A stretch of 64,000 nt of DNA from Burkholderiales bacterium (GTDB lineage: Bacteria; Pseudomonadota; Gammaproteobacteria; Burkholderiales; Burkholderiaceae_C), in assembly GCA_019509985.1 (NCBI GenBank), contig JAEKLF010000043.1, positions 1 through 64,000 of the forward strand, in the 5' to 3' direction. Below are positions 32,501 to 44,500 of the stretch, piece by piece (the first letter of the stretch is position 1; the number at the start of each line of letters is the position of its first letter). The notes beneath the pieces were generated by a model. That model did no database searches. It saw only the letters and a list, made by a program, of their open reading frames with translations, and was not told the origin of the DNA. Both the position numbers and the translations under genes were made by a program.

Positions 32501-35500
32501 ACCGTGCTGACGGTGCCAACCAGCAGCAGCACCGGCATCACGCTGAACATGGCCGGCAGTGCCGGCGAACTGCTCAAGGCCAGCGGCACGCTGTCGCTCG
32601 GTGTCTTCGACTTCTTCAGCGCCAGCGGCAGCCTCGCCATCGAGCGCCGCGACGCCAGCCTCCTGCTGGCCGACGGCAGCACGGTACAGACCCGGCTGCT
32701 GGCCATCGGCGGCAGCGGCATCGGCGGCTTTGCCGGCAACAACGGTGCTTCCGCCGACCGCGTGGGCCTGACGCTGACCGGCCTCGACTTCGCGCTGGCC
32801 CTGCAGAGCAGCAAGGCCACGCCGTCGCGCAGCTGGACGAGCCTGGAGGCCACGGTCGGCAGCGTCGCCCTGGTGGGCATCAACGGCCTGACGCTGACCG
32901 GCAGCAACCTGTCGGTCGCCGTCAACCAGACCAGCCAGGCCAACGATTCGGTCGCCAACTACGCGGCCCAGAACCTCGTCATCGCCACCAGCTCCAGCAC
33001 GTCCAAGACGCTGGATCTGGCCGGCAGCGACGGCCACACCGTCAAGGCCAGCGGCACGCTGTCGCTGGACGGCTTCGGCTTCGTGCAGCTCAGCGGCGGC
33101 TTCGCGCTGGAAAGCAAGGACTCGACCGTGGTGCTGGCCGACGGCTCCACCGTCACGACCCGGCTGCTGACGGTGGGCGGCGCCGGCATCGCCGGCTTCG
33201 CGGGGAACAACGGCGGCTCCGCCGACCAGGTCGGCCTGACGCTGACCGGCGCCGAGTTCGCGCTGGCCCTGCAGTCGAGCAAGGTCGACCCGACCCGCAG
33301 CTGGACGACGCTGCAGGCCAGCGTCGACAACGTCGCCCTGGTCGGCATCAGCGGCCTGACGCTGTCGGGCAGCCAGCTCGCGCTGCGCCTGAACCAGGCC
33401 AAGCAGGCCAACGACGCCGTCGCCGACTACGCGGCCCAGAACCTCGTCGTCGCCACCGCGCCCGGCAACACGCTGACGCTGGACATGAGCGGCAGCGAAG
33501 GCCGCATCCTGCGCGCCAGCGGCTCGCTGACGCTGGACGCCTTCGGCTTCGTGCAGCTCAGCGGCAGCTTCGCCTTCGAAAGCAAGGACTCGACCCTGGT
33601 GCTGGCCGACGGCTCCACGGTCACGACCCGGCTGCTGACCGTCGGCGGCAGCGGTATCGCCGGCTTTGCCGGCAACAACGGCGGCTCGGCCGACCAACTC
33701 GGCCTCAGCCTGACCGGGGCGGACTTCGCGCTCGCGCTGCAATCGTCCAAGGCCACGCCGGCACGCAGCTGGACGACGCTGCAGGCCAACGTCGCCAGCG
33801 TCGGCCTCGTCGGCGTCAGCGGCCTGACGCTGATCGGCAGCAACCTGTCGCTGCAGCTCAACCAGGCCAGGCAGGCGGGCGACTCGGTCGCCAACTACGC
33901 GGCGCAGAACCTCGTCGTCGCCACCGGCACGAGCAGCAGCCGCACGCTGGACCTGTCCGGCAGCGACGGCAACATCCTGCGCGCCAGCGGCAACCTGCAG
34001 CTCGACGCCTTCGGCTTCGTGCAGCTCAGCGGCGGCTTCAGCGTCGAGAGCAAGGACTCGACGCTGAAGCTGGCCGACGGCTCCACCGTCACGACGCGGC
34101 TGCTGACGGTCGGCGGCGCCGCCATCAGCGGCTTCGCGGGCAACAACGGCGGCTCGGCCGACCAGGTCGGACTGAGCCTGACCGGCGCCGAGTTCGCGCT
34201 GGCTCTGCAGTCCAGCAAGGCCACGCCGGCGCGCAGCTGGACCAGCCTGCAGGCCAGCGTCGACAACGTCGCCTTAGTCGGCATCAGCGGCTTGACCCTG
34301 TCAGGCAGCAACCTGGCGATCAAGCTCAACCAGGCCAAGCAGGCCAACGATGCGGTGGCCGACTACGCGGCCCAGAACCTCGTCGTCGCCACCGCGCCCG
34401 GCAACTCGCTGACGCTGGACATGGCGGGCAGCGAAGGCCGCATCCTCAAGGCCAGCGGCGTGCTCGCGCTGGACGCCTTCGGCTTCGTACAACTGGGCGG
34501 CAGCTTCGCCATCGAGAGCAAGGATTCGACCCTCGTGCTGGCCGATGGCAGCACCGTGCAGACCCGTTTGTTGACGGTGGGCGGCAGCGGCATCAGCGGC
34601 TTTGCCGGCAACAACGGCAACTCGGCCGACAAGGTCGGCCTGACGCTGACCGGCGCCGAGTTCGCCTTGGCGCTGCAGTCCAGCAAGGCCACGCCGGCTC
34701 GCAGCTGGACCAGCCTGCAGGCCAGCGTCAACACGGTCGCCCTCGTGGGCATCAACGGCCTGACGCTCGCGGGCAGCAACCTGTCCATCAAGCTGAACCA
34801 GGCCGGCCAGCTGAACGACGCGGTCGCCGACTACGCGGCCCAGAACCTCGTCGTCGCCACCGGTCCGAGCGACTCGCTGACGCTGGACTTCGCCGGCAGC
34901 GAGGGCAAGATCCTCAAGGCCAGCGGTCATCTGACGCTGGACGCCTTCGGCTTCGTGCAGCTGGACGGCGGCTTCGCCATCGAGAGCAAGGATTCGACGC
35001 TGGTGCTGGCCGATGGCAGTACCGTCCAGACCCGCCTGCTGACGGTGGGCGGCAGCGGCATCAGCGGCTTTGCCGGCAACAACGGCAACTCGGCCGACCG
35101 TGTGGGCCTGACGCTCAGCGGTGCCGAGTTCGCGCTGGCCTTGCAAAGCTCCAAGGTCACGCCGACGCGCAGCTGGACGACCCTGCAGGCCAGCGTTGCC
35201 AATGTCGCGCTGGTCGGCATCGACGGCCTGACGTTGGCCGGCAGCAACCTGTCCATCCAAGTCAACCAGGCCAAGCAGCTGAACGATTCGGTGGCCGACT
35301 ACGCGGCCCAGAACCTCGTCGTCGCGACCGGCCCGGCCGACACGCTGACACTGGATCTGGCCGGCGTTGAGGGCAAGATCCTCAAGGCCAGCGGCAACCT
35401 GCAGCTGGATGCCTTCGGCTTCGTGCAGGCCAGCGGTGGCTTCGCCATCGAGAGCAAGGACTCGACCGTCGTGCTGGCCGATGGCAGCACGGTGCAGACG

Positions 35501-38500
35501 CGACTGCTGACGGTGGGCGGCGCGGGCATCAACGGCTTCGCGGGCTCCAGCGGCGGCACGGGCCTGTCGCTGACCAACCTCGAATTCGCGCTGGCGATGC
35601 AGTCCAGCAAGGCCACGCCCGCCCGCAGCTGGACCAGCCTGCAGGCCACGGCAGGCAGCGTTGCCCTCGTCGGCATCGACGGCCTGACGCTGACGGGCAG
35701 CGATCTGGCCCTGCGCATCAACCAGGCCAAGGCGCTGAACGACAAGGTCGTCGACTACGCGACGCAGAACCTCGTCGTCGCCACCGGCCCCGGCAACACG
35801 CTGACGCTGGACATGGCCGGCAGCGAGGGCAGGATCCTCAAGGCCAGCGGCACGTTGACACTGGACGCCTTCGGCTTCTTCCAGGTCAGCGGCGGCTTCG
35901 CCATCGAGCAGCGCGACCAGGCGGTCACGCTGTCCGCCGCGACCAACGCGCAGGGCGTGCAGACCTCGGCGCCCGGCACAGTCAACGCCCGCCTGCTGAC
36001 CATCGGCGCCAGCAATGTGCGCGCCTTCGCCGGCATCAACGGCGGCACGGCCGATCAGGTCGGCCTGGAGCTGACCGGCGCCAACTTCGGCCTCGCGCTG
36101 ATCAGCGAAGTGGGCGGCACGGGCGCGCCGCGCAAGTGGACCTCGCTGGAAGCCAACGCCGCCCAGGTCGGCCTCGTCGGCATGCCCGACGGCCTGACGC
36201 TGCAGGCCAACAACATCCACGTGCTGGTCAACCGCGCGTCGCAGATCGTGCCGGCCGGCGCCAAGCCCGCAGTCGTCGACTACGCGAACGGGGCAACCGC
36301 GCTGACCGTTGCCACCGGCCCGGGCAGCAGCCTGAGCTTCGACATGCCGGGCGCCAACGGCCCGATGCTGAGCGCGACCGGCAACCTCACGCTCGATGCC
36401 TTCGGCTTCGTGCAGGTCAGCGGTGGCTTCGCCGTCGAGAAGCGCAGCACCACCGTCACGCTGGCGGCCACGCGCACGCTGCCGGCGCAGGACATCGCCG
36501 TCGACGTGCTGAGCTTCGGCCTGGACAACGTCACCGTCTTCGCCGGTGTCAACGGCGGCACGGCCGACGCGGCCGGCCTGCAGATCGCCGGCGTGGACCT
36601 GGCGCTGGCCCTGGTCAGCTCGCAGACCGAGCCGGGCCGCAAGTGGACCGCGCTGCAGGCCAACGCGACGTCGGCCGGCTTCGTGGGGCTGTCCGACCTG
36701 CTGCCGACGGTGCGCAACCTGACCGTCGAGCTGAACCAGGCCAGCCGCGCCAACGACCGCGTCATCGACTTCTCCGCCGCGCCGCTGACCGTGCTGATCG
36801 GCCCCGGCCGCACGGTCGACATCGCGCTGGACGGCGCCGCCGGCGAGCTGGTGCGCGTCGAGGGCGACATCACGCTGCAGCTGTTCGACTTCGCCTACCT
36901 GTCGGGCCGCATCGGCTTCGAGAAGTACAGCCCGACCGCGCCGATCACGCTGACCACCTCCGCCGGCCTGCCGCAGCAGGTCACGGCCACGTCCATGCTG
37001 GCCATCACCGGCCAGGGCGTCAGCGTCTTCGTCGGCTACGCCGACGGCGGCTTCGACACCAGCAAGACGCCCGACCAGCAGGCCGGCAATCTCTACGGCT
37101 TCGGCGTCAGCAGCGCGGACTTCGGCCTGCTCATCGCCAAGGCCGGCGGCCAGTCCTACACGGCCGCCAAGGCCAACCTGGCCCACGTGGCCGTCTACGG
37201 CTTCGACCCGGCCGACTTCGAACTCAGCGCCAGCGACCTGCAGCTGGAGATCAACCGCGCCGACGCCAACGGCCGCAGCATCGACTTCATCCGCAGCTTC
37301 GGCGCCAGCGGTCTCGCGCTCGGGTCGACGGGCGCCATCGCGCTGGACTTCGCCGGCGGCGACCGCATCGGCGTCTACGCCCGCGAGGCGGTGCTCAAGG
37401 TCTCGGACTTCATCTACTTCCGCGGCGCCATCGGCTTCCAGAAGGCCGACTACGGCAACACGCTGAGGGCCGGCAACGGCCTCGTGCCGGTGCTTGGCGC
37501 CAAGGGCTTCTCCATCGCCGGCAGCGGCATCGACGCCTTCGTCGGCTATGCGGACGGCGGCATCGACGCCAGCAAATCCTTCGCCGACCAAGCCGGCAAC
37601 CTCTACGGCTTCGGCGTTCAGAATCTGAGCTTCGGCTTCCTGAGCGTCAAGGACCAGGCCGGCAAGACCTACCGCGCGCTGCGCGCCGACGCGAGCAACG
37701 TCTCCATCTACGGCGTCGACGCGAACGACTTCACGCTCGCCGCCAACGACGTCCACATCGAATACAACAGCGCCTCGCCGGGCGTGGGCGGCCTCATCAC
37801 GCCGCTGAACTTCGCCGGCAGCCGCGCGCTGGACCTGCCCACCGGCGCCGACCCGGTCACGCTGAATTTCTCCGGCGAGCGGCTGATGCTGTCCGCCGCG
37901 CAGGCGACGCTGGCGATCTCCGATTTCGTGCTCATTCAGGGCAGCTTCGCCTTCCAGAAGGCCAGCTTCAGCGGCCTGCGCAACACGCTGGGCCTGCCAC
38001 TGCTGAACGCGCGCGGCTTCACCGTCGGCGCGAGCAACGTCGACGTCTTCGTCGGCTATGCCGACGGCGGCCTGGATCGCACGCGCCGCTTCCAGGACCA
38101 GTCCAGCCATCTCTACGGCCTGGGCGTGCAGGGCGTGGACATCGGCCTGCTGATGGCCAACGCGGGTGGCATCAAGTACACGGCGCTGAAGGCCCATGCC
38201 GACTCCATCGGCGTCTACGGCTTCGACACCAACGACTTCGAGCTGTCTGCCAACGGCGTCGACATCGAGCTGAACACGGCCACCGGCGTGGCCCGGCCCA
38301 TCGACTTCACGGCCGGCGGCGGCAGCGGCTTCAATGTGCCCACCGGCGGCGCGCCCGTCGTGCTGGATATGTCCGGCAGCGTCATCGGTGCCAGCCTGAC
38401 GGATGCGCGCCTGACCATCAGCCAGTTCGTCCACGTCGACGGCAACTTCGCCTTCAAGAAGGGCGACGACACCAGCCTCACCGTCAAGGGCCCGCTGGGC

Positions 38501-41500
38501 GTCGAGATCCCCGACGTGAAGATGCGCGCCATCGAGATCGGCGCGAGCAATGTCCACGCCTTCGTCGGTGCCGGCGGCGCCTACTCGCTGCCGGCCAGCA
38601 CCGACGTCAACGGCGACGGCGTCGTCGACAGCCTGGATCGCGTCATCAATCCGAACGCGATCGGCCTGGTCATCGACAACTTCAACTTCGCGCTCGGCCT
38701 CTACCAGGCCGTGCCGAACGTGCTGAACCCGGCCGCCAACCTCGTCGTCGGCACCAAGTTCACGGCGCTCAAGGCCTCGGCCAGCCAGATCGGCTTTGTC
38801 GGCTTCGACCAGTTCATCCAGTTCTCGTTGAACGACGCCATCGTCGAGATCAACACGAGCAACAACCCGCTCTACGTCATCGACTTCGCGGCCGGTGGCG
38901 GCCACGCGATCGCGACCGGCGGCGCGCCCATCACGCTGGACGCCGGCAACCGCATCATCAGCGCCACGGTCGGCAAGGCCACGGCCAGCGTGGCGGGCAT
39001 CGTCAGCCTGTCGGGCGGCTTCACCGTCCAGAAGCAGACCGTCGACGGCGTGAACTTCCACGCCGTGGGGCTGGACGTGGATATGCCGGCCGAGGTGCTG
39101 GTCGTCGCGGGCAAGGACGTCAACGCCTTCGCCGGCATCAACGGCCCCTACCGCCGCGACACCAACGGCGACGGCATCATCGACGCGAGCGACACGCCCA
39201 GCCAGGACGCCATTGGCTTCGCGATCGACGACCTCGATTTCGCCCTCGTCATGCTCACGCCCACGCCGGGCGCGGGCATCACGCTGCCGGGCAAGTTCTA
39301 CGCCTTCACGGCCAGCGCCGGCCTGGCCGGTCTCGTCGGCACCGACCCCTATCTCACGCTGCAGGCCACCGACGTCAAGCTCGGCTTCAACGGCGCCTTC
39401 CTGGGCAAGTACCCGGTGCCCAGCGCCTACGTGGACTTCAGCAAGCTGCCCGGCGGCGGACTGAGCATCCCCATCGGCAGCGACCCCAACGCCTTCAAGG
39501 TCGATTTCGACAGCAACTCGCTGCGCATCGCGATGACCGCGACGCTGGGCCTGTTCAACCTGTTCAAGATCAGCACGTCGTTCGACTTCGACTTCGAGCT
39601 GCCGTCCACCGGCCAGCTGATCCCGACCATCAGCCTGAGCAAGCTGACCAGCTTCCTGCCCGACAAGCTGCCCGGCTTCGACTTCCTCGACGGCGCGCTG
39701 GACTTCGTCAAGAACCTGCAGCTGTCCATCGGCTGGGATCCCAGCCTGGGCCTGTCGCTGTTCGGCTCCATCGAGCTGCCGAACCTCAACATCAACATCG
39801 CCAACTTCGTCCACATCCACGGCGACTTCAAGCTGAACCTGGGCGAGACCTTCACGGCCGACATGTACACCGGCCTGCCGTCGGAACTGTCGCTGATCCA
39901 GAACCTGCTGCCGGCCGGCACGGCAACAACCATCCTGGATGGCCTGCGCGCCATCGGCGGCCTGTCCAGCGACTACTCGCGCCTGTCCAACGTCACCTTC
40001 AAGGGCCTGAGCTTCGGCGCCTCCAACGTCGACGTCTTCATCGGCGTCGGCAATCCCGATTTCAGCCAGCCGCTGTCCAGCCAGGACGGCCTGATCGGCT
40101 TCGGCCTGCAGCACGTCGACCTGGGCCTGGGCGTCTTCAAGGCCGACCTGCCGAGCTTCTTCAACGCGCAGAACTTCGTCTCGCTGCAACTGCATGCGCA
40201 GGAGATCGGCACCTACGGCTTTGGCAGCGTGCTGACCATCCGCGCCAGCGACGTGACCCTCGAGGTGCAGAACGGCGGCAAGCTGTTCGGCGGCCTGATG
40301 CGCTCGACGGCGGACTACTCCAGCATCCGCACCGTCGACGCCGGCGGCGTCACGCGCGTCGGCTACGAGGTCAAGACCGGCGGCACGCCGGTGCGCCTGA
40401 CGCTGCAGGGCAACGACCTCATCGGCATCGACATCGGCCTGGCCGAGATCGCCGTCGCCGACTTCCTGTTCCTGCGTGGCTCGCTGGCCTTCCGCCAGGG
40501 CGATGTCTTCAACGTCGCCATCGACATGGGCGGCCTGCGCCCGCTGCTCGAAAGCCTGGGCGTCAACGGCGACAGCCTGCCGCTGCAGGTCTCGGCGATG
40601 ACGCTGGGCGGCTCGCACCTGACCGGCTTCGCCGGCGTCGGCGGCCCCTACCGCTACGGCGCGGACGCCAACAACGACGGCCTGCCCGACAAGATCAACG
40701 ACAACGCGGTCGGCGTCGCGCTGGACGATGTCGACTTCGGCCTGGCGATGATGACGCCGGCCCTCGGCAAGGCCATCCCCGGCCTGGAGCAATACTCGCC
40801 GCGCTTCATCACGGCCAAGGCCTCCGTCGGCCTCGCCGGCCTCGTGGGCATCGACCACAACCTGCTGGACGTGCGCGCCGAGGACGTCGAAGTCAACATC
40901 AACACCTTCTACGTGCCGTCCATCCCGGCACCGGTGCAGGCGGCCATCCAGCTCTTCGGCCCGCCGGCCATCAACTACCAGCTGAGCCCGTCGTTCAAGG
41001 ACTACACCGAGGACACCAACGGCAACGGCCGCCTGGACGCCGGCGAGGACAAGAACCGCGACGGCAAGCTCAACGCCCACGGCTTCGCGCTGCCGGCCGG
41101 CGGCGGCAACACCGTCTTCATCGACTTCACCGGCGACCTGATCCAGGCCAAGGTCGGCTATGCCGACATCAACCTGGCCGGCTTCGTGCAGATCTCGGCC
41201 TCGATGGCCTTCACCAAGCGCGGCTCCGAGCGGGTCACGCTGGACACCGGCGAAGAGACCACGGTCACGACGCTGGCCATCGGCATCAACGACGGCTTCG
41301 GTTTCATCGGCGTGGGCGGCTACTGGCGTGACACGGACGGCGACGGCCGCATCACCGCCGCCGACCATCCCGACACCTCGGCCGTCGGCTTCGCGATCAA
41401 CGACCTCGACGTCGGCCTCATCGTCGCCAAGGAACTGGTCATCACGGCCCAGGGCGCCTCGGTCGGCGTCTACCTCGCGGCGCAGGCCCATGTCACCAGC

Positions 41501-44500
41501 ATCGGCCTGGTCGGCGTGCCCGACGTCACCTTCCAAGCCCAGAACCTGGACCTGGAACTGAACACCGGCGTGCGCATCCAGATCGGCACGTCGCAGTTCA
41601 CGCAGGACACCTCGGGCGCCGTGACGCTGGGCGGCGGCGTCAGCCTGACGGGCGCCTTCACCGTCATCGACTTCTCCCGCGCGACGTGGATGGACAGCCA
41701 GAACGTCGTCCACCCGGGCTACGCCATCGCGACCGGCAACGCCGACCATCCCATCGTGCTGCTCTACAACGAGCAGTTCCTGCGCCTATCCGGCGAGGCC
41801 GAGCTGGACGTGTTCGGCCTGGTCAGCATGAGCGGCGTGTTCGATGTACGCGCCAGCGCCAGCCAGGGCATCTCCATCTTCGTCGACGTGCAGGCCCGCA
41901 TCGGCACCGCCAGCGCGCCGCTGTTCACGACGCACGCGACCGGCCTGCTCGTCATCCGCGACGGCATCGCGATGCGGCTCAACCTGGCCGCCAACGTGGA
42001 CCTGGGCCCGGTCGCCAAGCTGCAGGCCGACCTCGAGCTGACGATGAACAGCTTCGGCCACGAGATCGTCTACAACGTGCCGGACGAGTTCCTCGACAAG
42101 GTCGACTTCCCGGTCTACACCATCCCCGCCACGCCGCCCGGCAAGCCCAACTGGACCGGCCCCTACATGGCGCTGGCCGGCCACGGCTCGCTGGACCTGC
42201 TCGGCGGCGTGCTGAACCTGCAGGGCGACTTCAGCATCATCATCTCGACCAGCGGCGTCGAGCTGGCCGTCACGGCCACGCTGGACCTGCCGGTGCTGCA
42301 GCCGCTGTCCGTCACCGGCACGCTCGGCATCGTCGCCGGCGGCATCTACGGCAGCCTGGAAGTGGGCGGCAGCGGCGCCGACTCCAAGATCATCGACGGC
42401 GGCGGCATCTTCGACGTCACCGGCCGCTTCCTGCTGCAGATCAACACCACCACGCAGAACCAGCAGGTTCGCGGCCGCGACAGCAACGGCAACGTCTTCG
42501 ACGCCAACGGCAACCCGGTGCTCGTGACGCTGGCGCCGCAATACCTGCGTCTCACCGGCAAGGCCTCCATCAACGTCGGCCCCGTGTCGCTGCAGGGCGG
42601 CATGGACCTGCTGATCGACAGCCACGGCCTGCAGGCCAGCGGCAACGTGACGCTGAGCATGGGCGACTTCGGCGACCTGTCCTTCGCGCTCGACGCCGCC
42701 TTCGGCGTCGACGGCGCCAATTCGCCGTTCTTCGCGATGCGCGTCGCCACGCATGTCTCCTTCGGCATCGCCGTGCTCGGCGTCACGGCCGACGGCACAC
42801 TGCAGATCAACACCAGCGGTCAGGACTACACGACGCTGTCGGGCCACACCATCGCCCACGACACGGCCTTCGACCTGCAGATGGCCGGCCACATCAAGAT
42901 CCTGGCCTTCAATGTCGACTTCACCGGCGGCATCAGCGTCATCAACAGCGTCTTCAAGCTGTCGTTCGACGGCCGGCTGAACTTCTTCAACGCGCTGATG
43001 ATCGACGTCGGCGGCTTCGTCAGCAGCGACGGCCAATTCGAGGTGCACGGCTCCGCTTCGCTGGACATCGGCCTGGGCCCGCTGCACCTGCGCGCCGGCG
43101 TCAGCATGCTGCTGTCGAGCAAGCCGCGCTTCGCGGCCTCCGCCTGGGGCTCGCTGGACTTCTCGCTCGACTTCGGCCTGTTCAGCATCGACTTCACCAT
43201 CGCCGGCTTCCGCGGCGAGATCGACATCACGCCCGCCAGCGCCTACCTGGCGGCTCAGGCCACGGTGATGGGCATCACCGTCTCCGGCAGCTACATGTGG
43301 ACCTTCGGCGACCCGCCGGACATCTCCAACCTCGCCGCCGACGGCACGCTATACCTGCACATGGGCGACCAGTCGGGCCGCTACGGCAGCGGCAAGCTGT
43401 ACGACGACACGACCAACGAGTCCTTCAGCGTCGACCAGGACGGCCAGACCATCACCGTCCAGTCGCTGGGCCAGACGCGCACCTACGCCGCGAGCCAGGT
43501 CAAGCGCATCGTCGCCAACGGCGGTTCGGGCAACGACTTCGTCTACATCGGCCCCGACGTCAAGGCCGACCTGCAGATCGACCTCGGCGCGGGCACCAAC
43601 AACGCCATGATCCTGGGCGGCGCGTCCACCAGCGTCATCCGCGCCGGCAACGGCAGGAACAAGTTCGTCGGTGGCAGCGTCAACGGCATCCACTACTACG
43701 CGGGCACCGGCAACGACACCTTCATCGGCGGTGATGGTGCCGAGATCGTCGACATGGGCGGCGGCGACAACCGCATCTGGGGCAACGGCGGCAACGACAC
43801 CCTGGTCATCGGCGCCGGCACCAACACCGTCGACGGTGGCGCCGGCAACGACCTCCTCCTGGTGGCCGGCGGCGGCTCGCTCAAGCTCGATGGCGGCGAC
43901 GGCTTCGACCGCGTCGTCATCGCCGCGATGAACAGCACCGCGCCCATCCAGCTCAACGACCACGAGCTGGTGCTGACCTCGGGCAGCGGCCGTCGCAACA
44001 TCGACTTCAACGACAGCGTCGAGCGCATCGAGATCACCGACCAGAACACGGTCCGCACGACGCTGGTCACGGCCGCCGGCGAGTCCTGGGGCGCGACCTC
44101 GCTCGCCCTCGACGCCGCCGGCGTGCTCGACATCACGCACGCCACGCTGGTCGCGCCGCAGGCCCTCTTCAGCGTCAGCGCCGCGGGCATCGACGGCGTC
44201 TTCAACACGCAATTGGCCCAGCTCTCGGTGCTGGACCGCGCGGCCGCCGGCAGCCCGCTGGCCGACATCGTCGTGCGCGAGGCGGACGACCTCGTCATCG
44301 TGGCGGACGGCCGCGCCAACGGCGGCCTGGTCACGACCGGCGGCCTCATCGACGTGCAGCTCGCCGGCCATGAGGCCTTGTTCACCCACCAGAGCGGCTT
44401 CATCAGCGCCGCGCCGGGCAAGTCCATCTCGCTGGTCACCGATGACATCGACCTGGCCGCCGGCGACGACAGCGTGCGCGGCACCGGCACGCTGCTGATC

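Noticed and set aside
32495..35758. Regular repeats as a CRISPR array
   Set aside because: The period is 468 bp, fully coding, with no short repeat/unique spacer pattern.
36136..41331. A 1,731-codon plus-strand frame inside the giant gene, and similar ones at 46222-49020 and 41686-43734
   Set aside because: They are Arg/Pro/Gln-rich out-of-frame readings of the same strand. The +2 frame carries the recognisable repeats.
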